This document shows, piece by piece, positions 1-5,667 of a DNA stretch of 7,918 nucleotides (position 1 is its first letter; every line of letters starts with the position of its first letter). A program made the position numbers and the translations under genes. Source of the stretch: Methyloprofundus sp. Lineage in GTDB: Bacteria > Pseudomonadota > Gammaproteobacteria > Methylococcales > Methylomonadaceae. The notes beneath the pieces are model-generated. The model worked only from the letters and a program-made list of their open reading frames with translations, was not told the origin of the DNA and did not search any database. Location of the stretch: positions 1 to 7,918 of the forward strand of contig DAOVWV010000060.1 in NCBI GenBank assembly GCA_030636485.1, read 5' to 3'.

Positions 1-790
1 CAAGGAGTGCCGCAAAAATTGCCGCGCGTTTAGGAGAGATATTACCAAGACCAAGCTGACTGTAAGCCCCATTTTCAATGGACTTCTTAAGCTCTTCTGA
101 TGATGCCGCTATCTCTTGCTCATCGCTATCACCCAGGAAAGTTTCACCTGTGGCATTGGCAACCGCCTCTTTAGCCAGCGCCGTCACCTTATCCCAGTCT
201 TTATTTTTTACTGCCTCTGTAGGCACTAACCAGGAGCCGCCCACACACGCTACATTCTCAAGCGCCAGATAATCATTATAGTTGCTGGGCGAGATTCCAC
301 CAGCAGGGCAAAAAGTAATTTGCGGCATAGACTCTGCAATCCCTTTTAGCATCGGTATACCACCGGCTGCTTCTGCCGGAAAGAATTTAAAATGATCCAG
401 CCCATACTCCATGCCCAGCATCAGCTCAGAAACTGATGCAACACCCGGAATGAGTGCAATCTCACTTTGGTTCGCTGCGGCTAAAAGCTTAGGGCTAAGC
501 CCTGGGCTAATCGCAAATACCGCGCCAGCGTCTGCAACAGTCTGTAATTGTTCAGGCGTGGTAATCATCCCGGCACCGACATAGACACCGTCAGCTTCCT
601 TACTAATCGCCTTAATAGCATCCATTGCAGCTGCGGTACATAAAGTAATTTCCAGCACCTTAATACCACCCGCCAGCAATGCTCTTGCCAAAGGCACTGC
701 ATCCAAAGCATTCTGAATAACCACCACCGGCATAACAGGCGATGCGTTTAAAACCTCAGAAGATTGAACTTTCCAGTTATTTTTTGTCAT
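1..790 (-). CDS. eda: KDPG/KHG aldolase (Eda-like), 3' end outside window
   Basis: The product resembles 2-keto-3-deoxy-6-phosphogluconate aldolase, the class I aldolase that splits KDPG into pyruvate and glyceraldehyde 3-phosphate in the Entner-Doudoroff pathway and can also act on 4-hydroxy-2-oxoglutarate. It reads open from ATG at 790 to the window edge, 263 codons. Visible motifs are LEITL (residues 46-50, with the general acid/base Glu47), FAISPGL (92-98), IPGVASVSELMLGMEYGL (114-131), FKFFPAEA (134-141, with Schiff-base Lys135), FCPAGGIS (160-167) and the phosphate-site VGGSWLVP (183-190). The usual protein ends near residue 213. This one continues for at least 50 more residues, rich in Glu, Ser and Ala and then Leu/Gly, with no stop seen. 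Aligned from memory to E. coli Eda, Arg49, Thr73 and Thr161 are Cys51, Met75 and Ala163 here. There is no clear Shine-Dalgarno before the ATG. The fold assignment is firm; full KDPG activity is less certain. Confidence 0.88.
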   Translation of the reverse strand, partial: MTKNNWKVQSSEVLNASPVMPVVVIQNALDAVPLARALLAGGIKVLEITLCTAAAMDAIKAISKEADGVYVGAGMITTPEQLQTVADAGAVFAISPGLSPKLLAAANQSEIALIPGVASVSELMLGMEYGLDHFKFFPAEAAGGIPMLKGIAESMPQITFCPAGGISPSNYNDYLALENVACVGGSWLVPTEAVKNKDWDKVTALAKEAVANATGETFLGDSDEQEIAASSEELKKSIENGAYSQLGLGNISPKRAAIFAALL

Positions 791-862
791 ATTGATTTAT
801 TTAGTTAGCGCTAAAAAAGCTTATCCATCAACCCGATTTACCCAACAAAACAGATTACCTTC

Positions 863-888
863 ATTATATAAATTATCGAAGCATTATA
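863..888 (-). promoter_or_regulatory. Two tandem -10 boxes facing eda
   Basis: Read on the minus strand, TATAAT occurs twice, at 888-883 and 868-863, 20 bp apart, upstream of the eda ATG at 790. Both match the sigma-70 -10 consensus exactly, but neither has a good TTGACA-like element at 16-18 bp. They would give leaders of roughly 70-90 nt. The direct evidence is only the hexamers. Confidence 0.35.
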
Positions 889-1068
889 CAGCAAGCGGGG
901 GACAACAAAAACCACAGTTGTGCTGGATAGCATAGAATGATTTCTCATCAATTAATCATTTCCCCTTATAAACCGAAAAGCATCCGCTGAACACTCTTTA
1001 CGCCATAAAAGAGCCCGTATTTTTAAATTGAAGTATTAGATAAATTCTGCATCCCTGATCAGCTGAAG

Positions 1069-1074
1069 TATAAT
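1069..1074 (+). promoter_or_regulatory. Candidate -10 box for DUF2782-thrB
   Basis: TATAAT lies 114 nt before the DUF2782 ATG and matches the sigma-70 -10 consensus. The matching -35 position is poor, so this is a candidate only. It would give a leader of about 107 nt. Confidence 0.3.
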
Positions 1075-1187
1075 ATCCATTCTTTTGACTACTAACTTAA
1101 GAAGGAACAAGCGCATTACTGTTGCGCAAGTAGCGTAAATGTCTCCTATTAAGTTGCTAGCCTGCTTTGTTATAGGGATAGCATTTT

Positions 1188-1529
1188 ATGTTTCGTTACC
1201 TTTTCTTTTGTTTAGTGATGTTTTCCTCTGCCATTTTTGCCGAGGAAGAGCTGCCCGCCAGTTCAGCTGTTCCTGAAGTACCTGACATGCCACTACCGGT
1301 TGAAGATGGTGAGCCTATGGATGCAGATATTACCATTACTCGCCGGGGGGAAAGAACAGTTCACGAATACCGCATGAATGGTAAAATTTATAAAATAAAG
1401 GTTATTCCCGATATTGGGCCTGCCTATTATTATATTGACCCTGATGGTGATGGTGAAATGGAAGAAGTCACTGAAAGTGATCTGGATGACTTAATAAAAA
1501 TTAATCAATGGACTATTTTTAGCTGGTAG
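1188..1529 (+). CDS. DUF2782 family secreted protein
   Basis: This is a 113-residue protein of the DUF2782 family, whose members precede homoserine kinase genes in pseudomonads; its function is unknown. Residues 1-18 form a signal peptide with a hydrophobic core and cleavage likely after Ala18 (IFA before EEE), so the mature protein is probably periplasmic. A Pro/Glu-rich linker (19-46) leads to the conserved part: ITITRRGERTVHEYRMNG (48-65), then KIYKIKV, a DPDGDG segment (84-89) and the family-typical C-terminal WTIFSW. The DPDGDG segment resembles a calcium-binding EF-hand or dockerin loop, but the last acidic position is Thr, so metal binding is a guess. An in-frame stop at 1179-1181 makes ATG 1188 the first possible ATG. 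AGGGAT at 1174-1179 is a weak Shine-Dalgarno. The stop is 2 nt before thrB, so the two are very likely cotranscribed. Confidence 0.85.
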   Translation: MFRYLFFCLVMFSSAIFAEEELPASSAVPEVPDMPLPVEDGEPMDADITITRRGERTVHEYRMNGKIYKIKVIPDIGPAYYYIDPDGDGEMEEVTESDLDDLIKINQWTIFSW

Positions 1530-1531
1530 CA

Positions 1532-2467
1532 GTGTCTGTTTATACTTCTCTCAGCCATATTCAAATCGAGTCGTTTATCAGTGCCTACACTCTTAACCCT
1601 CTGATTTCCTATACAGGCATTGCTGCCGGCATTGAGAACAGCAATTACCTGCTAAAAACAGTGCAAGGTGATTTCATATTAACCGTATATGAACACTTTA
1701 CAGCGGATGAGCTAAGCCCTTATCTGAACTTATTGCGCCAGCTAGGTCAGCACGAAAACCACTACCCTAGCCCTCGTGCTGATCACCAGCACAGATATTT
1801 TAAAACCCTGGAAAATAAACCGGCGGCTATTTTTAAATGCTTACCTGGAATATCCGTTATACAGGCAACAGCTCACCAATGCCAGTCAGTCGCCAGTGCC
1901 TTGGCAAAATTTCACTTAAGCTCCCCTAGTCTGGATTTTAATAAAGAAAACCCTCGCAGTCTTGACTGGATACAAAAAACGGCACAACAAGTTACCCCTC
2001 AGCTATCAGCAGCAGATACCACCCTTTTAGAGGATGAACTGAATTATCAGCTTAAATACCCAACACAGCATTTAACACATGGCATCATTCATGCCGATTT
2101 GTTTAAGGACAATGTTTTGTTTGTCGGCAATCGCTTAACAGGGCTCTTAGATTTTTATGCGGCCTGTTTTGATTGCTATTTGCTAGACATCGCGATTACA
2201 TTGAATGACTGGTGTGTCAATCAACATGGCGTGTTTGAACGCAAACTGCAAGATGCTTTTATGTTGGGCTATAAACACGTTCGCAATATTTCGCAGCAGG
2301 AGGAAAAATTTCTTCCAATATTACTACGCCGCGCCTGTTTACGTTTCTGGCTATCACGCTTAGAACACAAACTTTATCCTAGGGATGGCGAAATAACACA
2401 GGAAAAAGACCCAGAACAATTCAAAAACCTATTGTTACAACATAGGCAGTTTGAAATGCATCAATAA
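1532..2467 (+). CDS. thrB: Homoserine kinase, APH-fold type
   Basis: This enzyme phosphorylates L-homoserine with ATP to O-phospho-L-homoserine, the substrate of threonine synthase, in the cytoplasm. At 311 residues it is close to the roughly 316 of Pseudomonas ThrB. It belongs to the aminoglycoside-phosphotransferase/choline-kinase fold, not the GHMP kinase fold of E. coli ThrB. Visible signatures are GIAAGIENSNY (29-39) in the N-lobe, the Brenner-type catalytic motif HADLFKDN (187-194, with Asp189 as catalytic base and Asn194 as metal ligand), and the DFG-equivalent LLDFYAAC (205-212, with Asp207 as metal ligand), followed by DIAITLNDWC (219-228). The start is GTG at 1532, two nt after the DUF2782 stop with no strong Shine-Dalgarno, so translation is probably coupled. 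polA, a common neighbour of this pair in Pseudomonas, is not present here. Confidence 0.95.
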   Translation: MSVYTSLSHIQIESFISAYTLNPLISYTGIAAGIENSNYLLKTVQGDFILTVYEHFTADELSPYLNLLRQLGQHENHYPSPRADHQHRYFKTLENKPAAIFKCLPGISVIQATAHQCQSVASALAKFHLSSPSLDFNKENPRSLDWIQKTAQQVTPQLSAADTTLLEDELNYQLKYPTQHLTHGIIHADLFKDNVLFVGNRLTGLLDFYAACFDCYLLDIAITLNDWCVNQHGVFERKLQDAFMLGYKHVRNISQQEEKFLPILLRRACLRFWLSRLEHKLYPRDGEITQEKDPEQFKNLLLQHRQFEMHQ

Positions 2468-2506
2468 AAAGCATTAAAACAATGTCATTTATTGATACTC
2501 GTAGCA

Positions 2507-2515
2507 TGATACAAT
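2507..2515 (+). promoter_or_regulatory. Extended -10 promoter candidate for the 2560 gene
   Basis: TGATACAAT fits the extended -10 pattern TGn-TATAAT with one mismatch. It lies 45 nt before the start of the small exported protein, in the 92-nt gap after thrB. A TTGATA element at 2492-2497 is too close (12 nt) to act as its -35. It suggests the small gene can be transcribed separately from thrB. Confidence 0.4.
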
Positions 2516-2559
2516 TCACCGGCTGGACTGAACAATAATAACGATATGAGGAAAGGTTT

Positions 2560-2946
2560 ATGATAAAACTAACACAAATTTTTATGCTTGGATTAACACT
2601 TTTATTTTCTGTGGCCGTAAATGCAGAAGTAAAATTGGAAGATGACTCAGAAGTTTTGGGAAAATGGAATTTATATGCAGAAGCCATCGCTCTGCATAAG
2701 GAAAAAGTGGAGCTTTTTGCTACCTGGGAATTCAAAAAAAAGGGGGTATTGCATACCGTCTCCAATGACCGCTACGGACGTACAAAAAACCTGGTTATTG
2801 ACCTGAAATATGCGGTTGAAGACGGTGTGATTAAAAAACAAAAAACGCCAGGCCGTTCAAAAATGGAAAGCTGCAAGGTGGTTAAGCTAGAAGGAGGCGA
2901 AATGACCTTAAAATGTACTTTTGTTTATCTGTTTTTCAAAAGATAG
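2560..2946 (+). CDS. Small exported protein of unknown family
   Basis: I do not recognise a family for this 128-residue protein. Residues 1-22 form a typical Sec signal peptide with a hydrophobic core (IFMLGLTLLFSVAV) and an AVNA cleavage site before EV, so the mature protein of about 106 residues should be periplasmic. The mature part is rich in Lys and Glu and looks mainly beta: alternating hydrophobic strands around VLGKWNLYAE (32-41), FATWEFKKKGVLHTV (53-67), NLVIDLKYAV (77-86) and a strongly hydrophobic end TFVYLFF. The opening GKW and the pattern strand-EF-x-G resemble small lipocalin-like barrels, which is only a shape similarity. Two cysteines (105 and 119) could form a disulfide. A good Shine-Dalgarno, AGGAAAGG (2549-2556), sits correctly before ATG 2560. 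The gene is monocistronic by layout and convergent to bluB. Confidence 0.8.
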   Translation: MIKLTQIFMLGLTLLFSVAVNAEVKLEDDSEVLGKWNLYAEAIALHKEKVELFATWEFKKKGVLHTVSNDRYGRTKNLVIDLKYAVEDGVIKKQKTPGRSKMESCKVVKLEGGEMTLKCTFVYLFFKR

Positions 2947-2979
2947 CGCATTCAGGGTAAAAACCCAACAAAACCTTAA

Positions 2980-3022
2980 GCAGTGCTCCATCAAGATAAT
3001 ATTGAGGGAGCGCTCGCACTGC
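2980..3022 (-). terminator. Long hairpin between convergent genes, likely terminator for bluB
   Basis: An inverted repeat spans the gap between the exported-protein gene and bluB. TCAA (2991-2994) pairs with TTGA (3002-3005) around a 7-nt loop. After one A/G mismatch, GCTCC (2985-2989) pairs with GGAGC (3007-3011). After a bulge on the right side, GCAGT (2980-2984) pairs with ACTGC (3018-3022). On the minus strand the hairpin is followed by a T-rich tract (TTAAGGTTTTG, then GGGTTTTT), as expected of an intrinsic terminator for cobS-bluB. On the plus strand there is no T-run, so action on the other gene is less certain. Confidence 0.6.
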
Positions 3023-3029
3023 CAGTCAT

Positions 3030-3695
3030 TTAAGAGCCTATAGTGCTGCAAGGGACTGACCAATAATTCTCGCTCACAAACTCGTCCAAATCACGCGCTT
3101 CAGCCCAGTTCTCCAATTCCAGCATAGGCCTGGAATAGAATTCTTCTACATGCCCCAGACATAAAATAGCAATTGGCTGACTACCTGCTGGCATTTTCAA
3201 CAAAGCTGATAATTTTTCGGGCTCGAATAAAGAGACCCAGCCCATTCCCAAACCTTCAGCCCGCGCTGCTAACCACATATTTTGTATTGCACAGGCCGTT
3301 GAGGCGATATCCATTTCAGGTAAAGTCCGCCGACCAAAAATATGCTGTTCACGCTGATCAGGCAGTGCCACGACTAATAACTCGGCACATTCCAATATAC
3401 CTTCAACCTTAAGCTTCATAAAGTCATCCTGACGTTCAGCCAATGCTTTTGCAGTAAGCTGACGCTCTTCTTCGACCAATTGATGGATGGCGCGGCGTAA
3501 TGTTAAATTCGTTATCCTGATAAACCGCCAGGGCTGCATTAAGCCAACACTACCGGCCTGGTGTGCAGCTTGCAGTAATTTTCTCAGTGTCGTAGCGGGA
3601 ATGGGTTTATCAATAAAATGACGCATATCCCGGCGCTCAGCAATTGCACGATAAACGGCGGATATTTCCTGATCAGTAAATTTATGCTTATCCAT
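3030..3695 (-). CDS. bluB: 5,6-dimethylbenzimidazole synthase BluB
   Basis: BluB is a flavin-destroying enzyme of the nitroreductase fold. It uses O2 to fragment reduced FMN into 5,6-dimethylbenzimidazole (DMB), the lower base of vitamin B12. The 221-residue protein shows the family signatures: AERRDMRHF (19-27, in which Asp23 should correspond to the essential Asp32 of the Sinorhizobium enzyme), SVGLMQPWRFIRI (49-61), FGRRTLPEMDIAS (120-132) and GLGMGWVSLF (148-157). The last few residues (SVPCSTIGS) are a non-conserved tail. Its ATG overlaps the last 8 nt of cobS, so it is translationally coupled to cobS. DMB from BluB is activated by CobT to the ribotide that CobS uses, so the pairing is functional. 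The gene implies oxygen-dependent DMB synthesis in an organism that makes or remodels cobalamin. Confidence 0.93.
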   Translation of the reverse strand: MDKHKFTDQEISAVYRAIAERRDMRHFIDKPIPATTLRKLLQAAHQAGSVGLMQPWRFIRITNLTLRRAIHQLVEEERQLTAKALAERQDDFMKLKVEGILECAELLVVALPDQREQHIFGRRTLPEMDIASTACAIQNMWLAARAEGLGMGWVSLFEPEKLSALLKMPAGSQPIAILCLGHVEEFYSRPMLELENWAEARDLDEFVSENYWSVPCSTIGS

Positions 3696-4419
3696 TATTA
3701 AGAGCCAGACTTATTAAAACCATTGCTTCAACCATTTCAACGCTAGCACCATAAACATCACCTGTCACCCCCTGCAAGCGCTGTAGAGCCAGATACCTGA
3801 TGCATGCAATAAGCATCAAAACAGACAACAGTGCATACAGGCTCATGAATGAGACCACTAGCAGAGAAGCACAGACAATGAGTTTGGCAGCGCGTTTAGG
3901 GAGGTATTGCTGCATTGCACTACCAAGGCCACCCTCTCTTATATAAGGGGTGCTTAGCATAAGCAGCAATATGCTCAAACGCCCCAAAAAAGGAGCCAGC
4001 AAAAGTGGCAGTAATGCATTCTGTTGCAGCAGCAAACTCTGTAGTGCTGTCCACTTTAACAACAATAACAGTATCAAAATAACGACGGCAATCGGCCCGG
4101 CAGCGGGATCTTTCATAATTGCCAGGCTGCGTTCTTTATTTGCCAGCCCGCCTGCCCATGCATCACTACAATCAGCCAGTCCATCCAAATGCAAGCCACC
4201 GGTAAAAAGTACCCAGGCAGCCAGAATAATCGCCGCACTTAATGCAACGGGCTGTCCTGCCAACAAATAGTTAATTAGCAACAGAACAACCCCAATCAAT
4301 AAGCCGACGAGTGGGTAAAAAAGCACCGATCGCCCAATACGAAGCTCTGAAAGAGTCATATCAGAACTTAAAGGCAGTCGCGTTAAAAATTGTAAGGCCA
4401 ACGCAAAAGAAGCAAGCAT
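3688..4419 (-). CDS. cobS: Adenosylcobinamide-GDP ribazoletransferase (cobalamin synthase)
   Basis: CobS joins adenosylcobinamide-GDP and alpha-ribazole (or its phosphate) at the inner membrane, the step that completes the nucleotide loop of cobalamin. The 243-residue protein is highly hydrophobic with several membrane helices (about 32-55, 58-75, 108-125, 137-155 and 178-210). It carries the N-terminal FLTRLP (11-16), the acidic Mg-binding signature GGLHLDGLADCSDAW (74-88; Asp79, Asp83, Asp86), KDPAAGPIAV (103-112) and the C-terminal GVTGDVYGAS (217-226). The ATG start at 4419 matches the usual family start, but I see no Shine-Dalgarno before it. Only 57 nt separate it from the TM2 gene upstream, and no cobalamin riboswitch is visible there, so it may be read from the upstream gene. 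The other loop genes (cobU, cobT, cobC) are not in this window. Confidence 0.93.
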   Translation of the reverse strand: MLASFALALQFLTRLPLSSDMTLSELRIGRSVLFYPLVGLLIGVVLLLINYLLAGQPVALSAAIILAAWVLFTGGLHLDGLADCSDAWAGGLANKERSLAIMKDPAAGPIAVVILILLLLLKWTALQSLLLQQNALLPLLLAPFLGRLSILLLMLSTPYIREGGLGSAMQQYLPKRAAKLIVCASLLVVSFMSLYALLSVLMLIACIRYLALQRLQGVTGDVYGASVEMVEAMVLISLALNNG

Positions 4420-4476
4420 GATGAATATCGAAATAAAGTTATCAAAAAATAAATATCTATTTACGCCATAAAAACC

Positions 4477-4899
4477 TTACTTTAAAGGTCGTCCCTGCTG
4501 ATCTTTATCAAGCTTTCTCATCGCAATCAAAATCCCATCAATGATGGGCCATAGTATGCCAGCACCCGCAGTCGCTACAGTCACCACCATCTGAAATAGG
4601 GCTATTTTATAATATCCCAGATACCAGCGATGCCCCCCAAACAAGCCAGTGACCGGAAAGAACGCTAAGGCCATCGCTATTGAGCGTGATTTAACGGGGT
4701 CTTCCAGCTTAATAGGGTAGCTTCCTATCAGTGTTACCATATTCGCAGTATCGCCATTATCCTCAAACAGCACATAAAGGTCAGCGAGGGGTGGGAGAGG
4801 CTCACTCCAGTCATTAATATGGAATTCGTAATACTGCTCATCGCTTTTAATCACACCTGTTTGTGTGTCTTCATCGTAACTTCTAATTTTTCCAATCAT
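4477..4899 (-). CDS. Cold-shock-like beta domain fused to TM2 membrane domain
   Basis: This is a 140-residue membrane protein with two parts. Residues 1-60 open with MIGKIRSYDEDTQTGVIKSD, the beta pattern of a cold-shock/OB-like domain (strand, turn, G-x-I), followed by YYEFHINDW. Residues 70-128 form a TM2 domain: KSRSIAMALAFFPVTGLF as first helix, the signature GGHRWYLGYY (88-97), a second hydrophobic helix (about 98-124) and the late WPIIDGI. TM2 domains are widespread but of unclear role; an acidic or nucleic-acid-binding N-domain on a membrane anchor suggests sensing or tethering, which is inference. I chose ATG 4899 over the upstream ATG at 4968 because the domain begins exactly there and AAAAAGG lies about 9 nt before it; the extra 23 residues look non-conserved. 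It is divergent from the CNB gene at 5125. Confidence 0.75.
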   Translation of the reverse strand: MIGKIRSYDEDTQTGVIKSDEQYYEFHINDWSEPLPPLADLYVLFEDNGDTANMVTLIGSYPIKLEDPVKSRSIAMALAFFPVTGLFGGHRWYLGYYKIALFQMVVTVATAGAGILWPIIDGILIAMRKLDKDQQGRPLK

Positions 4900-4934
4900 G
4901 AGATAAACCTTTTTAAAATTATGTGCTGATTTTA

Positions 4935-4952
4935 CTACACTTAAGCATGTAG
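4935..4952. repeat. Short inverted repeat upstream of the TM2 gene
   Basis: CTACA (4935-4939) and TGTAG (4948-4952) flank a centre containing the palindrome CTTAAG. It sits 36 nt before the TM2 gene start, where an operator or leader hairpin could lie. The arms are only 5 bp and could be chance. Confidence 0.3.
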
Positions 4953-5048
4953 AATGGATTTTAGTCACTATTTAATCCGCATTCCTTAGCATGATCTGAG
5001 TTAGCAATAACAAATTTTCTATTTTTAGACTATATTTAGTGATTATTA

Positions 5049-5078
5049 GGGTGGGTCTTACGACATAGAGACACTCCC
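5049..5078 (+). promoter_or_regulatory. Imperfect inverted repeat before the CNB gene
   Basis: GGGTGGGTCT (5049-5058) and AGACACTCCC (5069-5078) match at 8 of 10 positions as inverted arms around a 10-nt centre, ending 46 nt before the start of the CNB-domain gene. It lies in the divergent gap shared with the TM2 gene. It could be a dimeric-regulator operator or a leader hairpin. A TATATT at 5031-5036 just upstream is a possible -10 without a clear -35. Confidence 0.35.
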
Positions 5079-5112
5079 TTCCAAAATTTTCTTAAGTATT
5101 TAATTAAAAATC

Positions 5113-5118
5113 AAGAGG
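5113..5118 (+). promoter_or_regulatory. Ribosome binding site deciding the CNB gene start
   Basis: AAGAGG ends 6 nt before ATG 5125 and directly touches the in-frame TTG at 5119. The spacing therefore supports ATG 5125, not TTG 5119, as the true start. Confidence 0.7.
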
Positions 5119-5124
5119 TTGCTT

Positions 5125-5586
5125 ATGAGCTTTTCAATATTATCCTTTCTGAACGAAAACGACACTAGAGCCAAAGTTCCGTGGGAAGAAAAAAAATATA
5201 CTGAGGGTGAAACAATTGTTGTAGAAGGCACACAGGGTATGGAGGTCTTTTTTATTATAAGTGGAACGGTGGATATTCTTGCATCAATAACCGTTGCAAA
5301 GGAACAACAGAAAGATAAAGGGATAGCCAGGCTTTCCGCAAATGAATTTTTTGGGGAACTGTCTATTTTTGATAATAACACTCGAAGCGCAACGGCAGTA
5401 GCTACTTCTGACTGTGCAATTGCCGTTATTGATGGATCCGCACTGCTTTCCTACATGGACTCCAACCCCGAGAAAGGGTACCAGGTTTTATATTATTTTC
5501 TGCATCAGATTACCCAACGCATGCGCAGTAACAATATTCGCGCCAATACAATTATGGAATTTTATTTGCAAGAACAGGGGACATGA
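5125..5586 (+). CDS. Stand-alone cyclic-nucleotide-binding domain protein
   Basis: The 153-residue protein is a single CRP/FNR-type cNMP-binding beta barrel. After a short N-terminal helix, beta strands run through KYTEGETIVVEGTQG (24-38), VFFIISGTVDI (41-51) and ARLSANEFFGELSIF (68-82). The phosphate-binding cassette is FFGELSIFDNNTRSATAVA (75-93), with Gly77, Glu78, Arg87 and Ser88 where cAMP-binding members keep them, so nucleotide binding is plausible. A C-terminal helix (about 115-140) resembles the CRP dimer helix. There is no helix-turn-helix after it, no kinase and no channel, so it is not a complete transcription factor. Such solo domains often act as regulatory partners, but the partner here is unknown. 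It is divergently arranged with the CSD-TM2 gene and convergent with gpsA. Confidence 0.85.
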   Translation: MSFSILSFLNENDTRAKVPWEEKKYTEGETIVVEGTQGMEVFFIISGTVDILASITVAKEQQKDKGIARLSANEFFGELSIFDNNTRSATAVATSDCAIAVIDGSALLSYMDSNPEKGYQVLYYFLHQITQRMRSNNIRANTIMEFYLQEQGT

Positions 5587-5603
5587 AACATTCGCTAATT
5601 CTT

Positions 5604-5646
5604 GTTGACTGCACTCACCCTGACACGGGTGTCCAACACAGTTAAC
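5604..5646. repeat. Nested inverted repeat between CNB gene and gpsA
   Basis: Outer arms GTTGACTG (5604-5611) and CAGTTAAC (5639-5646) pair over 8 bp with one G/T wobble. Inside them CACCC (5616-5620) pairs with GGGTG (5627-5631) around a 6-nt loop. It fills the 81-nt gap between the two convergent genes, where a bidirectional terminator would be expected. Neither strand has a T-run after it, so an intrinsic terminator is not proven. Confidence 0.45.
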
Positions 5647-5667
5647 CCACTCGTTGCGTTCTTAGCT

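Larger units (their letters stand above)
791..1187. other. Divergent intergenic control region, no gene seen
   Basis: This 397-nt stretch separates the divergent eda and DUF2782-thrB units. It holds two TATAAT boxes facing eda, one TATAAT facing DUF2782, a perfect 10-bp palindrome TTAGCGCTAA (805-814) between the eda promoter area and its start, and a 6-bp inverted repeat CTCTTT/AAAGAG (994-999 and 1008-1013). In the DUF2782 leader, GCGCA (1111-1115) and TGCGC (1123-1127) could form a short hairpin, and an SD-like AAGAAGGA at 1099-1106 has no convincing start after it. I saw no RNA gene and no match to the HexR operator pattern that often controls eda. Confidence 0.6.

Noticed and set aside
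791..900. HexR operator controlling eda
   Set aside because: No palindrome of the form TGTAAT-AATTACA type was found; the only palindrome, TTAGCGCTAA, does not fit.
994..1020. CTCTTT/AAAGAG hairpin followed by a T-rich tract, terminator-like
   Set aside because: No gene on the plus strand ends before it in this window, and the 6-bp stem is AT-rich, so there is nothing for it to terminate.
1139..1276. A 45-codon frame overlapping the start of the DUF2782 gene, with a hydrophobic N-terminus
   Set aside because: It has no Shine-Dalgarno, overlaps a gene with clear family motifs, and its second half is low-quality (Cys/Arg-rich) as expected of an out-of-frame read.
2546..2563. ATG at 2546 just before the exported-protein gene
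   Set aside because: It gives only a 5-codon frame (stop at 2561) and overlaps the Shine-Dalgarno of the real start.
997..4473. The 14-mer TTTACGCCATAAAA occurs at 997-1010 and 4460-4473
   Set aside because: One such match in 8 kb of AT-rich DNA is close to chance and the flanks do not match, so I do not call it a repeat.
4900..4968. 23-residue N-terminal extension of the TM2 protein from ATG 4968
   Set aside because: The cold-shock-like domain and an AAGG ribosome site both point to ATG 4899; the extension looks like untranslated leader.
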